64,000 bases of DNA from JABDCD01 sp964469525 (GCA_964469525.1 CAYXYU010000006.1:44999-108998), one strand, 5' to 3'. Shown: positions 41,007-50,204, counted from the first letter of the stretch. Notes: generated by a model not told the origin, from the sequence alone. Translations and numbers: made by a program.

Positions 41007-41519
41007 ATGAGTAAATCCAATGAACCCCGCGTCAACCGGCAGATCAGTTCCGCATCCATCCGGCTGGTTGATCAGAACGGCAACATGGTAGGCGTCGTCA
41101 CCGCCGCCGAAGGTCTCCGGATGGCCGAGCAGGCCGGGCTCGACCTGGTTGAAATTTCTCCCAACGCCAGTCCGCCGGTATGCAAAATTCTCGATTACGG
41201 CAAATACCGTTACGAGGCGCAGAAAAAAGCGCACGAAGCGCGGCGCAAGCAGAAGGTCATCCAGATCAAGGAAATCAAGTTGCGCCCAACCATCGACAAG
41301 CACGATCTTGATATCAAGGTACGCAACGTCACAAAATTTCTTGAGGACGGCGACAAGGTGCGCATCACGCTGCGCTTCCGCGGCCGCGAGATGGATCATC
41401 AGGAGCTGGGCATGCAGGTGCTCACCCGGGTGCAGGACGCCCTGAAGGACGTTGCCAAAGTGGAACAGCCCCCTAAGCCGGAAGGTAAACAAATCGTTAT
41501 GATGGTGGGACCCAAATAA
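41007..41519 (+). CDS. infC: Translation initiation factor IF-3
   Basis: The ATG at 41007 gives 170 residues (MSKSNEPRVNRQISSASIRL); a TTG at 40998 would add three. Features are VRLVDQNG-type N-domain, LDLVEISPNASPPVCKILDY, then GKYRYEAQKKAHEARRKQKV in the linker. The C-domain has IKLRPTIDKHDLDIKVRNVT and KVRITLRFRGREMDHQELGM. It binds the 30S subunit and checks start codon pairing. The known autoregulating AUU start of some IF3 genes is not obvious here. Confidence 0.97.
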   Translation: MSKSNEPRVNRQISSASIRLVDQNGNMVGVVTAAEGLRMAEQAGLDLVEISPNASPPVCKILDYGKYRYEAQKKAHEARRKQKVIQIKEIKLRPTIDKHDLDIKVRNVTKFLEDGDKVRITLRFRGREMDHQELGMQVLTRVQDALKDVAKVEQPPKPEGKQIVMMVGPK

Positions 41520-41597
41520 CGAACTAGTCGTTGCTGTTCCTGCCTCTGCTGGTGTAGGATAATTACCGTAGAAATCCTCCGCCTTAAAGGATTAGCC

Positions 41598-42629
41598 ATG
41601 GCAGCCATCCCTTTCAAAAACGCTATCAAAACCATCCAGAACGAGGTCCGTAGATTCGCCAGGACCAGCGAGTCCGTTGCCGGCCAGACCAACCTGCTGG
41701 CGCTGAACGCCACCCTTGAAGCCGTACGCGCCGGAGAAGCCGGCAAAGGCTTTGCCGTGGTAGCGCAGGAGATCAAGGCGCTGGCGGCAGAGGTAGCCGC
41801 CGGCTCCAGGGAGTTGCGCACGGGTACCCTCTCGCGCATTGAGGAGCAATCCGATTTGCTCAGCGCGCATATCGATGCGATACAGGCCGACTACCTGGTT
41901 ACCCGGGTGCAGATGCTGGCGCATTTCACTGCGCAGGCGCTGAATGATCGCCCGGCCGACATACGCTGGTGGACGACCGACGAAGCGTTTTATCGCTGCC
42001 TGGAGCACATCACCGAATATAATTGCATGCACGCCATCCGCCGGCTCGGGCTGATCAACCGGTTTTACCCCGATTACCTTGACCTGCTGCTGATGGATTC
42101 CCGGGGCCGTGTCATTGCTTCCGCACAGCCGGAAAAATTTCGCTCCGTTCTCGGCGCGAACGTATCCTATCAGCCGTGGTTCTACGGTGCGTTGACGACC
42201 ACCAGCGGCGATCAGTATATCGATGGTGGCATTTTTAACTGTTCCCTGCACGATAGCCAGCCGGTAGCCGTCTATTCGGCGCCGGTTCGACGCAGTGGCG
42301 ACATAACCGGCCCGGTAATCGGCGTGCTTGCTGCGTTTTACAACTGGCAGGAAAAAGCCCGCCGCATGGTCAATGACGGAATAGTGTTTTCATCTGAGGA
42401 TGCAAGAGCGGTGCGCTCGCTGATACTGGATGGCAAATCGCGCATCGTCGCCTCTTCGGACGACAAGGACTACCTGGCTTTCTACAAGCTGGACGACCGC
42501 GGAAGCGCCAAAGGCCTCTACACCGACAATAACGGCGACACCATCGCCTTCGCCCACATTCCGGGACAACAGAAGTCCGACGGGCAACCGCGCTGGTGTG
42601 TTATTGCTCGGAAATCCGAAGAAGTTTAA
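41598..42629 (+). CDS. Soluble chemoreceptor-type protein with Cache-like sensor
   Basis: This 343-residue protein begins with a shortened methyl-accepting signalling hairpin. The tip reads TSESVAGQTNLLALNATLEA followed by VRAGEAGKGFAVVAQEIKAL, which is the canonical contact region for CheA/CheW. After about residue 90 comes a PAS/Cache-like sensory domain (LLLMDSRGRVIASAQPEKFR, VSYQPWFYGALTTTSGDQYI). No membrane helix is visible and the domain order is reversed relative to classic receptors. The hairpin is much shorter than normal. It may be a cytosolic adaptor or energy sensor. Its end overlaps the end of the glycosyltransferase gene by 29 nt. Confidence 0.82.
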   Translation: MAAIPFKNAIKTIQNEVRRFARTSESVAGQTNLLALNATLEAVRAGEAGKGFAVVAQEIKALAAEVAAGSRELRTGTLSRIEEQSDLLSAHIDAIQADYLVTRVQMLAHFTAQALNDRPADIRWWTTDEAFYRCLEHITEYNCMHAIRRLGLINRFYPDYLDLLLMDSRGRVIASAQPEKFRSVLGANVSYQPWFYGALTTTSGDQYIDGGIFNCSLHDSQPVAVYSAPVRRSGDITGPVIGVLAAFYNWQEKARRMVNDGIVFSSEDARAVRSLILDGKSRIVASSDDKDYLAFYKLDDRGSAKGLYTDNNGDTIAFAHIPGQQKSDGQPRWCVIARKSEEV

Positions 42630-43674
42630 ACCAGGCTTCCAGCCGGTCGCCATAGGCTTTCAGGCTATATTTTTCTTCGCAGCTTTTCCTGCAGTTTACC
42701 CGCTCAATCGATTCTATCTTTCCGACTGCTTCCGCTGCAGCACCGACATCATCCACCGGCACTACGAAACCGTTCTTTCCATTCTGTATCAGTTCCGCCG
42801 GCCCTCCCCGGTCGTAAGTGATGACCGGAGTACCGCATGCCAGCGCTTCAATAACTGACAACCCGAAGGCCTCTATCCATTGATGCGTACACAGCAACGC
42901 TTCCGCTTCGCCAAGCGTTTTTACAAGAGAGGATTTGTCAAGAAAACCGTAATACTCAATAATATTGTAATACTGGGCATCCACTGACGTAAAATAATCC
43001 CGGTTCTGCATAAAACCACAGACAATGAGTTTTTTTCTACTACGCGCAGCGATAGCAGCGGCATCCTGCAGGCCCTTTTCCGGTGAAATACGGGCCGACC
43101 ATACCAGTATCCCCGATTGAGGCTGCGGCTGGAAAGGATAGGTTTCGAGATCAATTCCCTGCCCGCACAGAAATACCTTCTTTTCTATACCGAGCGCTTT
43201 AGCCTGTGAAATACTCAGCACCCCCACTCGATGAGGGAATATTTGCACGACTTCCTGTATCGCCTTGGTGATAATGGCATTCTCATCGGCCAGATTGACC
43301 TGATGAATAACGGGGGTCTGAAAAGATGCTGTAAGACTGAACGGTAACCAGTCATGGCACAGATTGAAGATAAGATCGTATTCCTGCTGATGTTCCTGCG
43401 CGTACTGCCAGTAATTGGCCAACAGGCTGTTCGTAACGGGAGGCGCTGTATAGGTATTCTGTTCGGCATTTGCCAACGTTTCCTGATATTTTCCTTCTAT
43501 ACCGATCAACCTGGCGGGACCGTTATAGGTAGACCGGCTACTGGCCAGTATATCGATGCGATACCCACGGCGGCATAATTCCTTTGCCGTATTCAACACC
43601 ACATCTGAAACACCCCCGGTTACCCCATCACCAAGAGCGCCTACTGCGCTTGCTATGAGAAGGATGGATGGCAT
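42601..43674 (-). CDS. GT4 glycosyltransferase, likely pterin glucosyltransferase type
   Basis: I chose the ATG at 43674, which overlaps the folB stop (TAATG); the open frame extends to 43689. The 357-residue product reads LLIASAVGALGDGVTGGVSD, then DLIFNLCHDWLPFSLTASFQ, LVWSARISPEKGLQDAAAIA and TLGEAEALLCTHQWIEAFGL. SVIEALACGTPVITYDRGGP follows, with the E-x7-E motif of GT4 retaining enzymes. The order and wording are those of the cyanobacterial UDP-glucose:tetrahydrobiopterin glucosyltransferase (BGluT). It forms one overlapping operon with folB and folM. Substrate is inferred from the neighbours. Confidence 0.85.
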   Translation of the reverse strand: MPSILLIASAVGALGDGVTGGVSDVVLNTAKELCRRGYRIDILASSRSTYNGPARLIGIEGKYQETLANAEQNTYTAPPVTNSLLANYWQYAQEHQQEYDLIFNLCHDWLPFSLTASFQTPVIHQVNLADENAIITKAIQEVVQIFPHRVGVLSISQAKALGIEKKVFLCGQGIDLETYPFQPQPQSGILVWSARISPEKGLQDAAAIAARSRKKLIVCGFMQNRDYFTSVDAQYYNIIEYYGFLDKSSLVKTLGEAEALLCTHQWIEAFGLSVIEALACGTPVITYDRGGPAELIQNGKNGFVVPVDDVGAAAEAVGKIESIERVNCRKSCEEKYSLKAYGDRLEAWFKLLRISEQ

Positions 43675-44066
43675 TACCTGCCGTGGCAAAGTCGCTCATA
43701 ATCTCCGCGCGTCCACCTGCCCTCCACCCCTACGCCTTTCGCATCGGGGAAAATATCCGGCTTGGTGAGTCGCACTGTGGCGCTTTTGACGGACGCGCTG
43801 GAACGAAAAATATATTCAAGGAGATCAGTCACCAGCGTTTCAAGAAGATCGGTATGCGGTCGCTTCAACCATTCTCTGGTCACCCGCGCATGCACCAGTT
43901 CGTAGTTAAAGCACTCACTAACTGATTGCGGTCTGGCCGGATACATTCCTTCAATCACCGCATTGACCAGCACACGCTGCGGTTCCTTTTCCTGTGGATA
44001 AATGCCGACGGCAATGCAGGTTTCCAGATCCGTGATGTGGATGCGCCATTCAGTATCAGAGGACAT
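43674..44066 (-). CDS. folB: Dihydroneopterin aldolase family protein
   Basis: The ATG at 44066 (MSSDTEWRIHITDLETCIAV) has a strong ribosome binding site (GGGGGGAGC); upstream frame to 44114 overlaps folM. The 130-residue product has GIYPQEKEPQRVLVNAVIEG, SECFNYELVHARVTREWL, then LLETLVTDLLEYIFRSSASV and ATVRLTKPDIFPDAKGVGVE. This is the FolB/FolX fold that converts or epimerises dihydroneopterin. FolB and FolX cannot be told apart by eye. Both ends overlap the neighbours (folM and the glycosyltransferase). Confidence 0.9.
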   Translation of the reverse strand: MSSDTEWRIHITDLETCIAVGIYPQEKEPQRVLVNAVIEGMYPARPQSVSECFNYELVHARVTREWLKRPHTDLLETLVTDLLEYIFRSSASVKSATVRLTKPDIFPDAKGVGVEGRWTRGDYERLCHGR

Positions 44067-44769
44067 GCTCCCCCCCATCCACAAACACCGTCTGGCCGGT
44101 GACATCAGCTTCACACAGCCAGCGCGCGGCAGCCGCCACCTGCTCCAGCGACGCTACTTTCCTCAACGGCAGCTGTTTTTCCCGTCGCACCATGTAATTC
44201 TCATCCAGTTCATTTGAGGGGAGTACAATGCCAGGGCACACGCCATTCACTCGAATATCCGGCCCCAGTTCGCGGGCGGCCATGCGGGTGAACTCGCCAA
44301 GCGCTTTTTTCGCCAGCAGGTAGACAAAATGGCTGCCTTCAGTGCGCGTGATGCTGGTGTCCAGCATATTGATCACCGAACCTTTACCAAATGCCTGTGC
44401 AAAGGCCTGCGTCAGGAAGAACGGCGCCTTGAAGTTCATATCCATCTGCCGGTCGAACAGCGCTTCGTCGGTTTCCATCATCGTCGCGCGCTCGAATACC
44501 GACGCATTGTTGACCAGTACCGAGGTATGCGGCATCGCCTGGTGAATGTCGTTTATCAAGGACGGAATGCCTGATATGCCGAACAAGTCATGAGAAAATA
44601 ATAGGATATTTTTCCCTTTTTTCTCCAGCTCCGCCTGCAGTTTTTTTGCCTCGGCCTCCGAGGTGTGGTAATGCAGCGCCACATCATAGCCGTTCGCAGC
44701 AAAATGCCTGACCAGCGCCGCACCGACACGACGTGCTCCACCCGTGATAATGACGCCGCGGCGGCTCAT
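44056..44769 (-). CDS. FolM-like short-chain pteridine reductase
   Basis: This 237-residue SDR protein has the cofactor motif ITGGARRVGAALVRHFAANG, where the RR after the glycines is typical of pteridine reductases that use NADPH. The NNAS motif is present (SVLVNNASVFERATMMETDE) and the catalytic Y-x3-K is YLLAK. PGIVLPSNELDENYMVRREK follows. FolM/PTR1 enzymes reduce dihydromonapterin or biopterin. The start overlaps the pyrE stop (ATGA) and the end overlaps folB. Another SDR substrate is possible, but the context favours pterins. Confidence 0.83.
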   Translation of the reverse strand: MSRRGVIITGGARRVGAALVRHFAANGYDVALHYHTSEAEAKKLQAELEKKGKNILLFSHDLFGISGIPSLINDIHQAMPHTSVLVNNASVFERATMMETDEALFDRQMDMNFKAPFFLTQAFAQAFGKGSVINMLDTSITRTEGSHFVYLLAKKALGEFTRMAARELGPDIRVNGVCPGIVLPSNELDENYMVRREKQLPLRKVASLEQVAAAARWLCEADVTGQTVFVDGGEHVL

Positions 44770-45356
44770 GACGCTTTCAGGAAACGGCTGCCCGGCTTCA
44801 CTGCCGGAATGGCAGCCAGCTCGGGCGGCAGCGCATCGGGTGAATATGTCGGAATATCGAGCGTCATCAGCGATACCAGCGGCAGCGCGAGACTCGTATC
44901 ATTTTTGCCTCGCCGATCGACCAGACTCGCCACCGCCACCGGCTCGCCGCCGTTCTCGCGGATGCATTCCACCGCCTCCATCGATGACTTGCCGGTGGTG
45001 ACCACATCCTCGACCACCAGCACGCGCTGCCCCTTCTCCAAGTGGAAGCCCCGCCTCAGCTGGAACTTGCCATCAACGCGCTCGCAAAACATGGCTGGAA
45101 TGTTCAACTGCCGGCCCATCTCATATCCCACCACCACGCCACCCATCGCCGGCGCGACGATGCAATCCGCCTTATACCCTTTAGCGGTAACTTTCTCTGC
45201 CAGCGCCCGGCACAACCGCTCACCGCGCCTGGCATCGATCAGCACGCGCGCGCATTGCATATAGGTTGGGCTATGCAGTCCCGATGACAGAATAAAATGG
45301 CCTGAGAGAATTGCCCCGGCATCCTTGAATTCCTGCATAATCTGTGATTCGTCCAT
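44766..45356 (-). CDS. pyrE: Orotate phosphoribosyltransferase
   Basis: This 196-residue protein has AGAILSGHFILSSGLHSPTY, then LCRALAEKVTAKGYKADCIV. APAMGGVVVGYEMGRQLNIP and the PRPP-binding VLVVEDVVTTGKSSMEAVEC follow. These are those of the longer bacterial PyrE type. It makes OMP from orotate and PRPP. It heads the operon with folM, folB and the glycosyltransferase, although there is no clear metabolic link. The ribosome binding site AGAAAGG precedes the ATG. Confidence 0.96.
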   Translation of the reverse strand: MDESQIMQEFKDAGAILSGHFILSSGLHSPTYMQCARVLIDARRGERLCRALAEKVTAKGYKADCIVAPAMGGVVVGYEMGRQLNIPAMFCERVDGKFQLRRGFHLEKGQRVLVVEDVVTTGKSSMEAVECIRENGGEPVAVASLVDRRGKNDTSLALPLVSLMTLDIPTYSPDALPPELAAIPAVKPGSRFLKAS

Positions 45357-45434
45357 CGCCTTTCTCCCTATCGCCGCCGTATGGCGGGGTCCGGTAAAAT
45401 TAATACCGTTTTCCTCACATATGACCAGACCCCG

Positions 45435-46280
45435 CTATTCAGCGGGGATTGGAATGTTATCGATCAACCGCGTGTTGCCCAGCCAGGCCGCTGCCAGCAG
45501 CCGCGCGTGGCCAGTGAATTTCTGCATCGGCTCGAGCGTGTCGGGATCGCACAGCGCGAGGTAATCCACCTTGAAGCCTGCCTTGGTAAGCACCGCTCTT
45601 CCCTGGTCGAGCACCGCCCTCGGGGAACCGTTGCGCAGGGCCTGCACAACATGACTCATCACCTCGAATAGCATCGGCGCTATTTCCCGTTCATGTGTGC
45701 TCAAATAGGCGTTGCGCGATGACATGGCCAGCCCATCCGGTTCGCGCACCGTGGGCGCGGCTATGATATCCACCGGCAGATCGAGGTCTGCCACCAGGCG
45801 GCGGATCACGCACAGCTGTTGATAATCTTTCTCGCCGAATACCGCGGCGTGTGGCAGAACGCGCATCAGCAACTTTGCGACGACGGTGGCAACGCCAGTG
45901 AAAAACCCCGGACGGAACTGCCCCTCCAGCATCTCGCCTATTTCTCCTGTGGAAATACTGGTACTGAACCCCTCTGGATACATATCTGCCATATCCGGCG
46001 CATACACCAGCGTTCCGCCAGCCTCCGCAATTTTTTTAATATCTTCATTGAACATCCGCGGATACTGGTTAAAATCTTCTTTTGGAGCAAACTGCTTCGG
46101 ATTGACGAAAACGCTGACAACTACCGCATCCGCCTTGGTTTTCGCCAATTCAATCAGTGGCACATGCCCTGCATGCAGCGCTCCCATGGTCGGTACGAGA
46201 GCCACTCTCCGCTGGGCCAGAACCAGCACGGCCAGCTCCTTTTGCAGCTCCTCCATCGTTCGGGCAATGGTCAATTGCAT
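45435..46280 (-). CDS. panC: Pantothenate synthetase
   Basis: This 281-residue protein has the motifs LVPTMGALHAGHVPLIELAK (HxGH class), VVVSVFVNPKQFAPKEDFNQ, RPGFFTGVATVVAKLLMRVL, FGEKDYQQLCVIRRLVADLD and DGLAMSSRNAYLS. It makes pantothenate from pantoate and beta-alanine. It is full length, with normal C-terminus. It is divergent from zapE; no panB is in the window. Confidence 0.97.
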   Translation of the reverse strand: MQLTIARTMEELQKELAVLVLAQRRVALVPTMGALHAGHVPLIELAKTKADAVVVSVFVNPKQFAPKEDFNQYPRMFNEDIKKIAEAGGTLVYAPDMADMYPEGFSTSISTGEIGEMLEGQFRPGFFTGVATVVAKLLMRVLPHAAVFGEKDYQQLCVIRRLVADLDLPVDIIAAPTVREPDGLAMSSRNAYLSTHEREIAPMLFEVMSHVVQALRNGSPRAVLDQGRAVLTKAGFKVDYLALCDPDTLEPMQKFTGHARLLAAAWLGNTRLIDNIPIPAE

Positions 46281-46343
46281 CCTGTCCGCCGTTGTTTTAA
46301 GCTATGTCGCACAAGGTCATAAAGGTCATAAGGGTCTAGAAGA

Positions 46344-47459
46344 ATGGAGCCTAAAAAGCAACCGGGGAATCAAGAAACACCGTTGCTTGCTGCATTATAC
46401 GACGATCTGGTCGCGGGTGGGCGCATAAAGGAAGACCCTGCGCAGCGCAGTGTGCTGGACGTGCTGCAGCGCCTGAATGACAAGCTCGCCGTTCCTGTGC
46501 CCCCGATGGGCCCTCTCGCACGGCTGCTGGGCCGGAAATATACTGCTCCAAAAGGTATTTATATCTGGGGCAATGTCGGGCGCGGCAAATCGATGCTGAT
46601 GGATTTGTTTTATGAACATGCGCCGCCCAGTAACAAGCGCCGCCTGCATTTTCATGCCTTTATGCAGGAGGTGCATGGCCGCCTGCATAAGCTACGCGCC
46701 GAGGAACGCCCGGATCCGGTAAAGATACTGGCCCGCCAGATAGCCCTGGATGCCCGGTTGTTATGTTTTGACGAATTACAAGCCCCCGATGTAACCGATG
46801 CCACCTTGCTCTACCGTCTGTTCTCCGGTTTGTTTGAGGCCGGTGTGACAGTGGTCAGCACCTCGAACCGCCCGCCGGGTTCGATTTATACTGGCGGCGT
46901 ACAGCGCGAGCGCTTCCATAACTTCATTGCACTTCTGGAAAAACATATGACGGTGCTGTCGCTGTCAAGTGCGGCTGACTACCGTCACATGCAGATGAAA
47001 TCCATGCAGAAGGTGTATTTCCATCCGCTGGGCAAGGCGGCTGACAATTTTATCGAGCAGGCACTCGATACCATCTGCAGCGATTGCAAACCGCAGCAGG
47101 AAACCCTGCTGGTGCAGGGGCGGCGCACTTCTTTTACGCTATACGATCAGGATATCGGCCAATTCACCTTCAGGGAATTATGCGAGAGCGCGCTGGGACC
47201 AGCGGATTACCTGGCGCTGGCGCGGCGCCTGGATACGGTCATTATTACCGGAATCCCTCAGTTGAGTGAGGAAAAGCGTAATGAAGCCAGACGCTTGGTA
47301 ACACTCATTGACGCGCTTTACGAGCATGGGGTAAAACTCATCTGCACCGCTGAAACGCCTCCGGAAACCATTTATCCCGCGGGCGACGGCAGTTTTGAAT
47401 TCCGGCGCGCGATATCGCGCCTGGCCGAGATGCAATCGGCCAAATGGATTGAAGCCTGA
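46344..47459 (+). CDS. zapE: ZapE/AFG1-family AAA-type ATPase
   Basis: This 371-residue protein has Walker A (YIWGNVGRGKSMLMDLFYEH) and Walker B (LLCFDELQAPDVTDATLLYR). Sensor-like VVSTSNRPPGSIYTGGVQRE, and a C-terminal LVTLIDALYEHGVKLICTAE follow. These match AFG1/ZapE, which affects cell division under stress and mitochondrial protein turnover. Length equals E. coli ZapE. It is followed by ispH after 5 nt, so the two are co-transcribed. Confidence 0.95.
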   Translation: MEPKKQPGNQETPLLAALYDDLVAGGRIKEDPAQRSVLDVLQRLNDKLAVPVPPMGPLARLLGRKYTAPKGIYIWGNVGRGKSMLMDLFYEHAPPSNKRRLHFHAFMQEVHGRLHKLRAEERPDPVKILARQIALDARLLCFDELQAPDVTDATLLYRLFSGLFEAGVTVVSTSNRPPGSIYTGGVQRERFHNFIALLEKHMTVLSLSSAADYRHMQMKSMQKVYFHPLGKAADNFIEQALDTICSDCKPQQETLLVQGRRTSFTLYDQDIGQFTFRELCESALGPADYLALARRLDTVIITGIPQLSEEKRNEARRLVTLIDALYEHGVKLICTAETPPETIYPAGDGSFEFRRAISRLAEMQSAKWIEA

Positions 47460-47464
47460 GTACC

Positions 47465-48409
47465 ATGAGTATGCCCCTTCGTATCATCCTTGCCCAACCG
47501 CGTGGCTTCTGCGCCGGCGTGGACCGCGCCATCGAGATCGTCGAGCGCGCGCTGGAGCTGTATGGCCCGCCGGTTTATGTACGCCATGAAATCGTGCACA
47601 ACAAGTGGGTAGTGGAGAATCTGAGCGCCAAGGGAGTCATCTTTGTCGGCGAGGTCGATGAAATCCCTGACGATGCCATTACCGTCTTTTCCGCGCATGG
47701 CATCTCCGAAAAAGTAGAAAACTCCGCCCGCCTGCGCAACCTGCCGGTGATTGATGCCACCTGCCCGCTCGTCACCAAGGTGCACCGCGAGGCGCAGCGT
47801 TATGAATCCGAAAGGCGCGAAATCGTGCTGATCGGACATGAAGGGCACCCCGAGGTGGAAGGCACCAGCGGCCGCGTGCAGGCAGGTGTGCATCTGGTGG
47901 AGGATGTGGACGACGTGGCGGCGCTCAATATCGTCGACCCAGATCGGCTGGCCTACGTTACGCAAACCACATTGTCGGTAGATGATACCAGAGATATCAT
48001 CGCCGCCTTGAAGGCCCGTTTCCCTTCAATCGCCGGGCCGGAGTTGCGCGATATCTGTTACGCGACGCAGAACCGCCAGAATGCCGTGCGCGAATTGGCG
48101 CAAACTTGTGATCTGGTGCTGGTGATCGGCTCGGCCAACAGCAGCAATTCCAACCGCCTGCGCGACCTTGCCGCCGAGAGCGGCGTGCCGGCCCATCTCA
48201 TTGACGACGCACGTTCACTGCAGCCGAACTGGTTCGAAGCCATTGCCGCCGTCGGTATCACCGCCGGCGCCTCCGCGCCAGAGCATCTGGTGCAGGACGT
48301 CGTGGCCGCCATCGGCAAACTCCGCCCGACGGAAGTATCCACCATGGCTGGAATAGTGGAAAACACCCGCTTCAAGCTGCCGCCGGAAGTAACAGGCGAG
48401 AAACGTTAG
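47465..48409 (+). CDS. ispH: 4-hydroxy-3-methylbut-2-enyl diphosphate reductase
   Basis: This 314-residue protein has three iron-sulfur cysteines in LAQPRGFCAGVDRAIEIVER, DATCPLVTKVHREAQRYES and CYATQNRQNAV. The HEIVHN and SAHGISEKV motifs and the GASAPEHLVQDVV end are typical. It is the last enzyme of the MEP isoprenoid pathway. It is full length and complete. It sits tightly after zapE. Confidence 0.97.
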   Translation: MSMPLRIILAQPRGFCAGVDRAIEIVERALELYGPPVYVRHEIVHNKWVVENLSAKGVIFVGEVDEIPDDAITVFSAHGISEKVENSARLRNLPVIDATCPLVTKVHREAQRYESERREIVLIGHEGHPEVEGTSGRVQAGVHLVEDVDDVAALNIVDPDRLAYVTQTTLSVDDTRDIIAALKARFPSIAGPELRDICYATQNRQNAVRELAQTCDLVLVIGSANSSNSNRLRDLAAESGVPAHLIDDARSLQPNWFEAIAAVGITAGASAPEHLVQDVVAAIGKLRPTEVSTMAGIVENTRFKLPPEVTGEKR

Positions 48410-48416
48410 CTGCTAA

Positions 48417-50204
48417 TCAGTGATAAAAATCCACTGAGATGCCTGCCGCCGCCGGTACTACGTCCGGATAACCGGCAAACCGGTAGCTGGTCGGCGACGT
48501 CTGACGGAACAGCACCAGCGGATGAGTGGTGTCCGGCGTCGTCATCGCCACGTAAAGCGCATCGGGTGAGAAGGCGAAGCGGGTCCCCGCCGTCGTGGGA
48601 TCGCTGGTCCAGCCGGTAGGCGCTGGAAGCTGTACATAAGTGATTCCGCTCTGGTCTTCGAGTATCTTGAATAGCACGATATTGTCCCCGGCATTGCCGC
48701 CGAATGCCACATATTGGCTGTCCCCTGAGAACCGCAATCCCAGCGGATCGGTATTGCCGGTAACAGACTGCAGCGGAGAGGCTGTCGGGGTATAAAAGGT
48801 GGTGGATATTTCCCAGGGTTGAAACTCCGCGTTGCGGGTTGTGCCAATATATTGCTGGTTAGGCGACAGGCCGGAGGATACCGCGCCGGCGAACGATTCA
48901 TCCGCATGGAATCCAAAGCTGTTGTTTGCCTTGCGGACATACAGCAGAATATCGCTATAGCTTGCATTGGTCAGCAGTAGAAAGTGCGATGTAATGGACA
49001 CAGCGGTCGGGCGCGACGCAGGCAGAGTGCCGGTAATACCGCCAACAATCTCGTCGAACGTGTTCAATCCAGGGCTCTGCTTCCATAAGCTTACATAGGG
49101 GCTGACGCCTCTGGAAAGAACGAGATAGCCATCATCCGACATGGACGCGATCATGTTGGTGTCGTAAGCCGGGCAGTTCTCCACTGCCGCATCGTCTCCT
49201 GCTCCAACCGTGCCATCATCCTCAATTGGATAGACGACGCAACCTTCTTCGGAAAAGACCAGCAGCCCGGTATTGTTCGGCAGGAAAAATACCGCCCGTG
49301 CCTGTTCAGTAGCGACAGGATTGAGGTCAGCCTGTTTGGCCAGCCGCCCGCATTGCAGCCGGTAAGTATAGGCACTGTTGGGTTGCCCGCTCCCGAGGCT
49401 GAATCCTGCGATAAGATGCGGGCCGCGATATAATTTTTCCGTGTTATCATCATCATATGTATGAAGCTGCCAGCGCTCCTTGTAGGTTACGTAATGCGTA
49501 AATCGATCACCGGCGTTGACGGCGTTCTCGGTCCGGCTCCGCTGCACATAGGTGGCAGTATAGCCGGTATCGGCGCCGTTGCTGCCGCAATGGCAGTTCA
49601 ACCGCTCGTCCGTGTTGGTGGAACCGCCATTGTAGCGGGTGCCGTTCTGCTGATAGGCGCCGTGTCCAACCGATCCAAAACTGACAAGCGCATAGACTGC
49701 TCCCATTGTGCGGTCACCTCCAGCCTCATCTTCCACGGCAATACCGCAGCTATCGGAAAGGCCAATGGTCTGAAATGCACGGTAATCGGTGGCATTGGCA
49801 TCGACGGCATAAACGAATTTTCGTCCCCAGCCATCGTACATGAAAGTTTCCGGCAGATTCAGCGTCCGGAAAGGAACACTGCCCTCGATAACGCTGGCGG
49901 AAGAAAAATTAGCTGCTGGCGCGCCACCGACGCAGCTACCCCAGTTCGCCGCCTCGATACCATGATTTGCGTCGTCTTCACTTAGAGATGCATCGCCAGG
50001 ACAAGGCAGCCGCTGATTGTCGCGCCGGAAGGCCAGGAGCGCCTCTTCGATAAGCTGCATTTTATTCTGGGTCTGGGCGCGGCGCGCGCTTTCCAGCGCC
50101 CCCTCTCCCATCTTAAGCGAGATGCCGGTAATGATGGCAATGATAATGATGACGATCGCGAGCTCCAGCAGGCTGAAGCCACGGCTTGATACCGGTCTTT
50201 CCAT
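48417..50204 (-). CDS. Prepilin with large C-terminal propeller-like domain
   Basis: This 595-residue protein starts at the ATG at 50204, after AAGGGG. It starts MERPVSSRGFSLLELAIVII, with a type IV prepilin site (G then FSLLE) and a hydrophobic helix. Residues about 55-250 carry a pilin-type body with Cys (CPGDASLSEDD, YDGWGRKFVYAVD). From about residue 270 to the end there are repeated beta segments (GFSLGSGQPNSAYTYRLQCG, YLVLSRGVSPYVSLWKQSPG, LRFSGDSQYVAFGGNAGDNI, RFAFSPDALYVAMTTPDT), which look like a WD40/YVTN propeller. This could be a pilus-tip adhesin or sensor. It is monocistronic. Confidence 0.83.
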   Translation of the reverse strand: MERPVSSRGFSLLELAIVIIIIAIITGISLKMGEGALESARRAQTQNKMQLIEEALLAFRRDNQRLPCPGDASLSEDDANHGIEAANWGSCVGGAPAANFSSASVIEGSVPFRTLNLPETFMYDGWGRKFVYAVDANATDYRAFQTIGLSDSCGIAVEDEAGGDRTMGAVYALVSFGSVGHGAYQQNGTRYNGGSTNTDERLNCHCGSNGADTGYTATYVQRSRTENAVNAGDRFTHYVTYKERWQLHTYDDDNTEKLYRGPHLIAGFSLGSGQPNSAYTYRLQCGRLAKQADLNPVATEQARAVFFLPNNTGLLVFSEEGCVVYPIEDDGTVGAGDDAAVENCPAYDTNMIASMSDDGYLVLSRGVSPYVSLWKQSPGLNTFDEIVGGITGTLPASRPTAVSITSHFLLLTNASYSDILLYVRKANNSFGFHADESFAGAVSSGLSPNQQYIGTTRNAEFQPWEISTTFYTPTASPLQSVTGNTDPLGLRFSGDSQYVAFGGNAGDNIVLFKILEDQSGITYVQLPAPTGWTSDPTTAGTRFAFSPDALYVAMTTPDTTHPLVLFRQTSPTSYRFAGYPDVVPAAAGISVDFYH

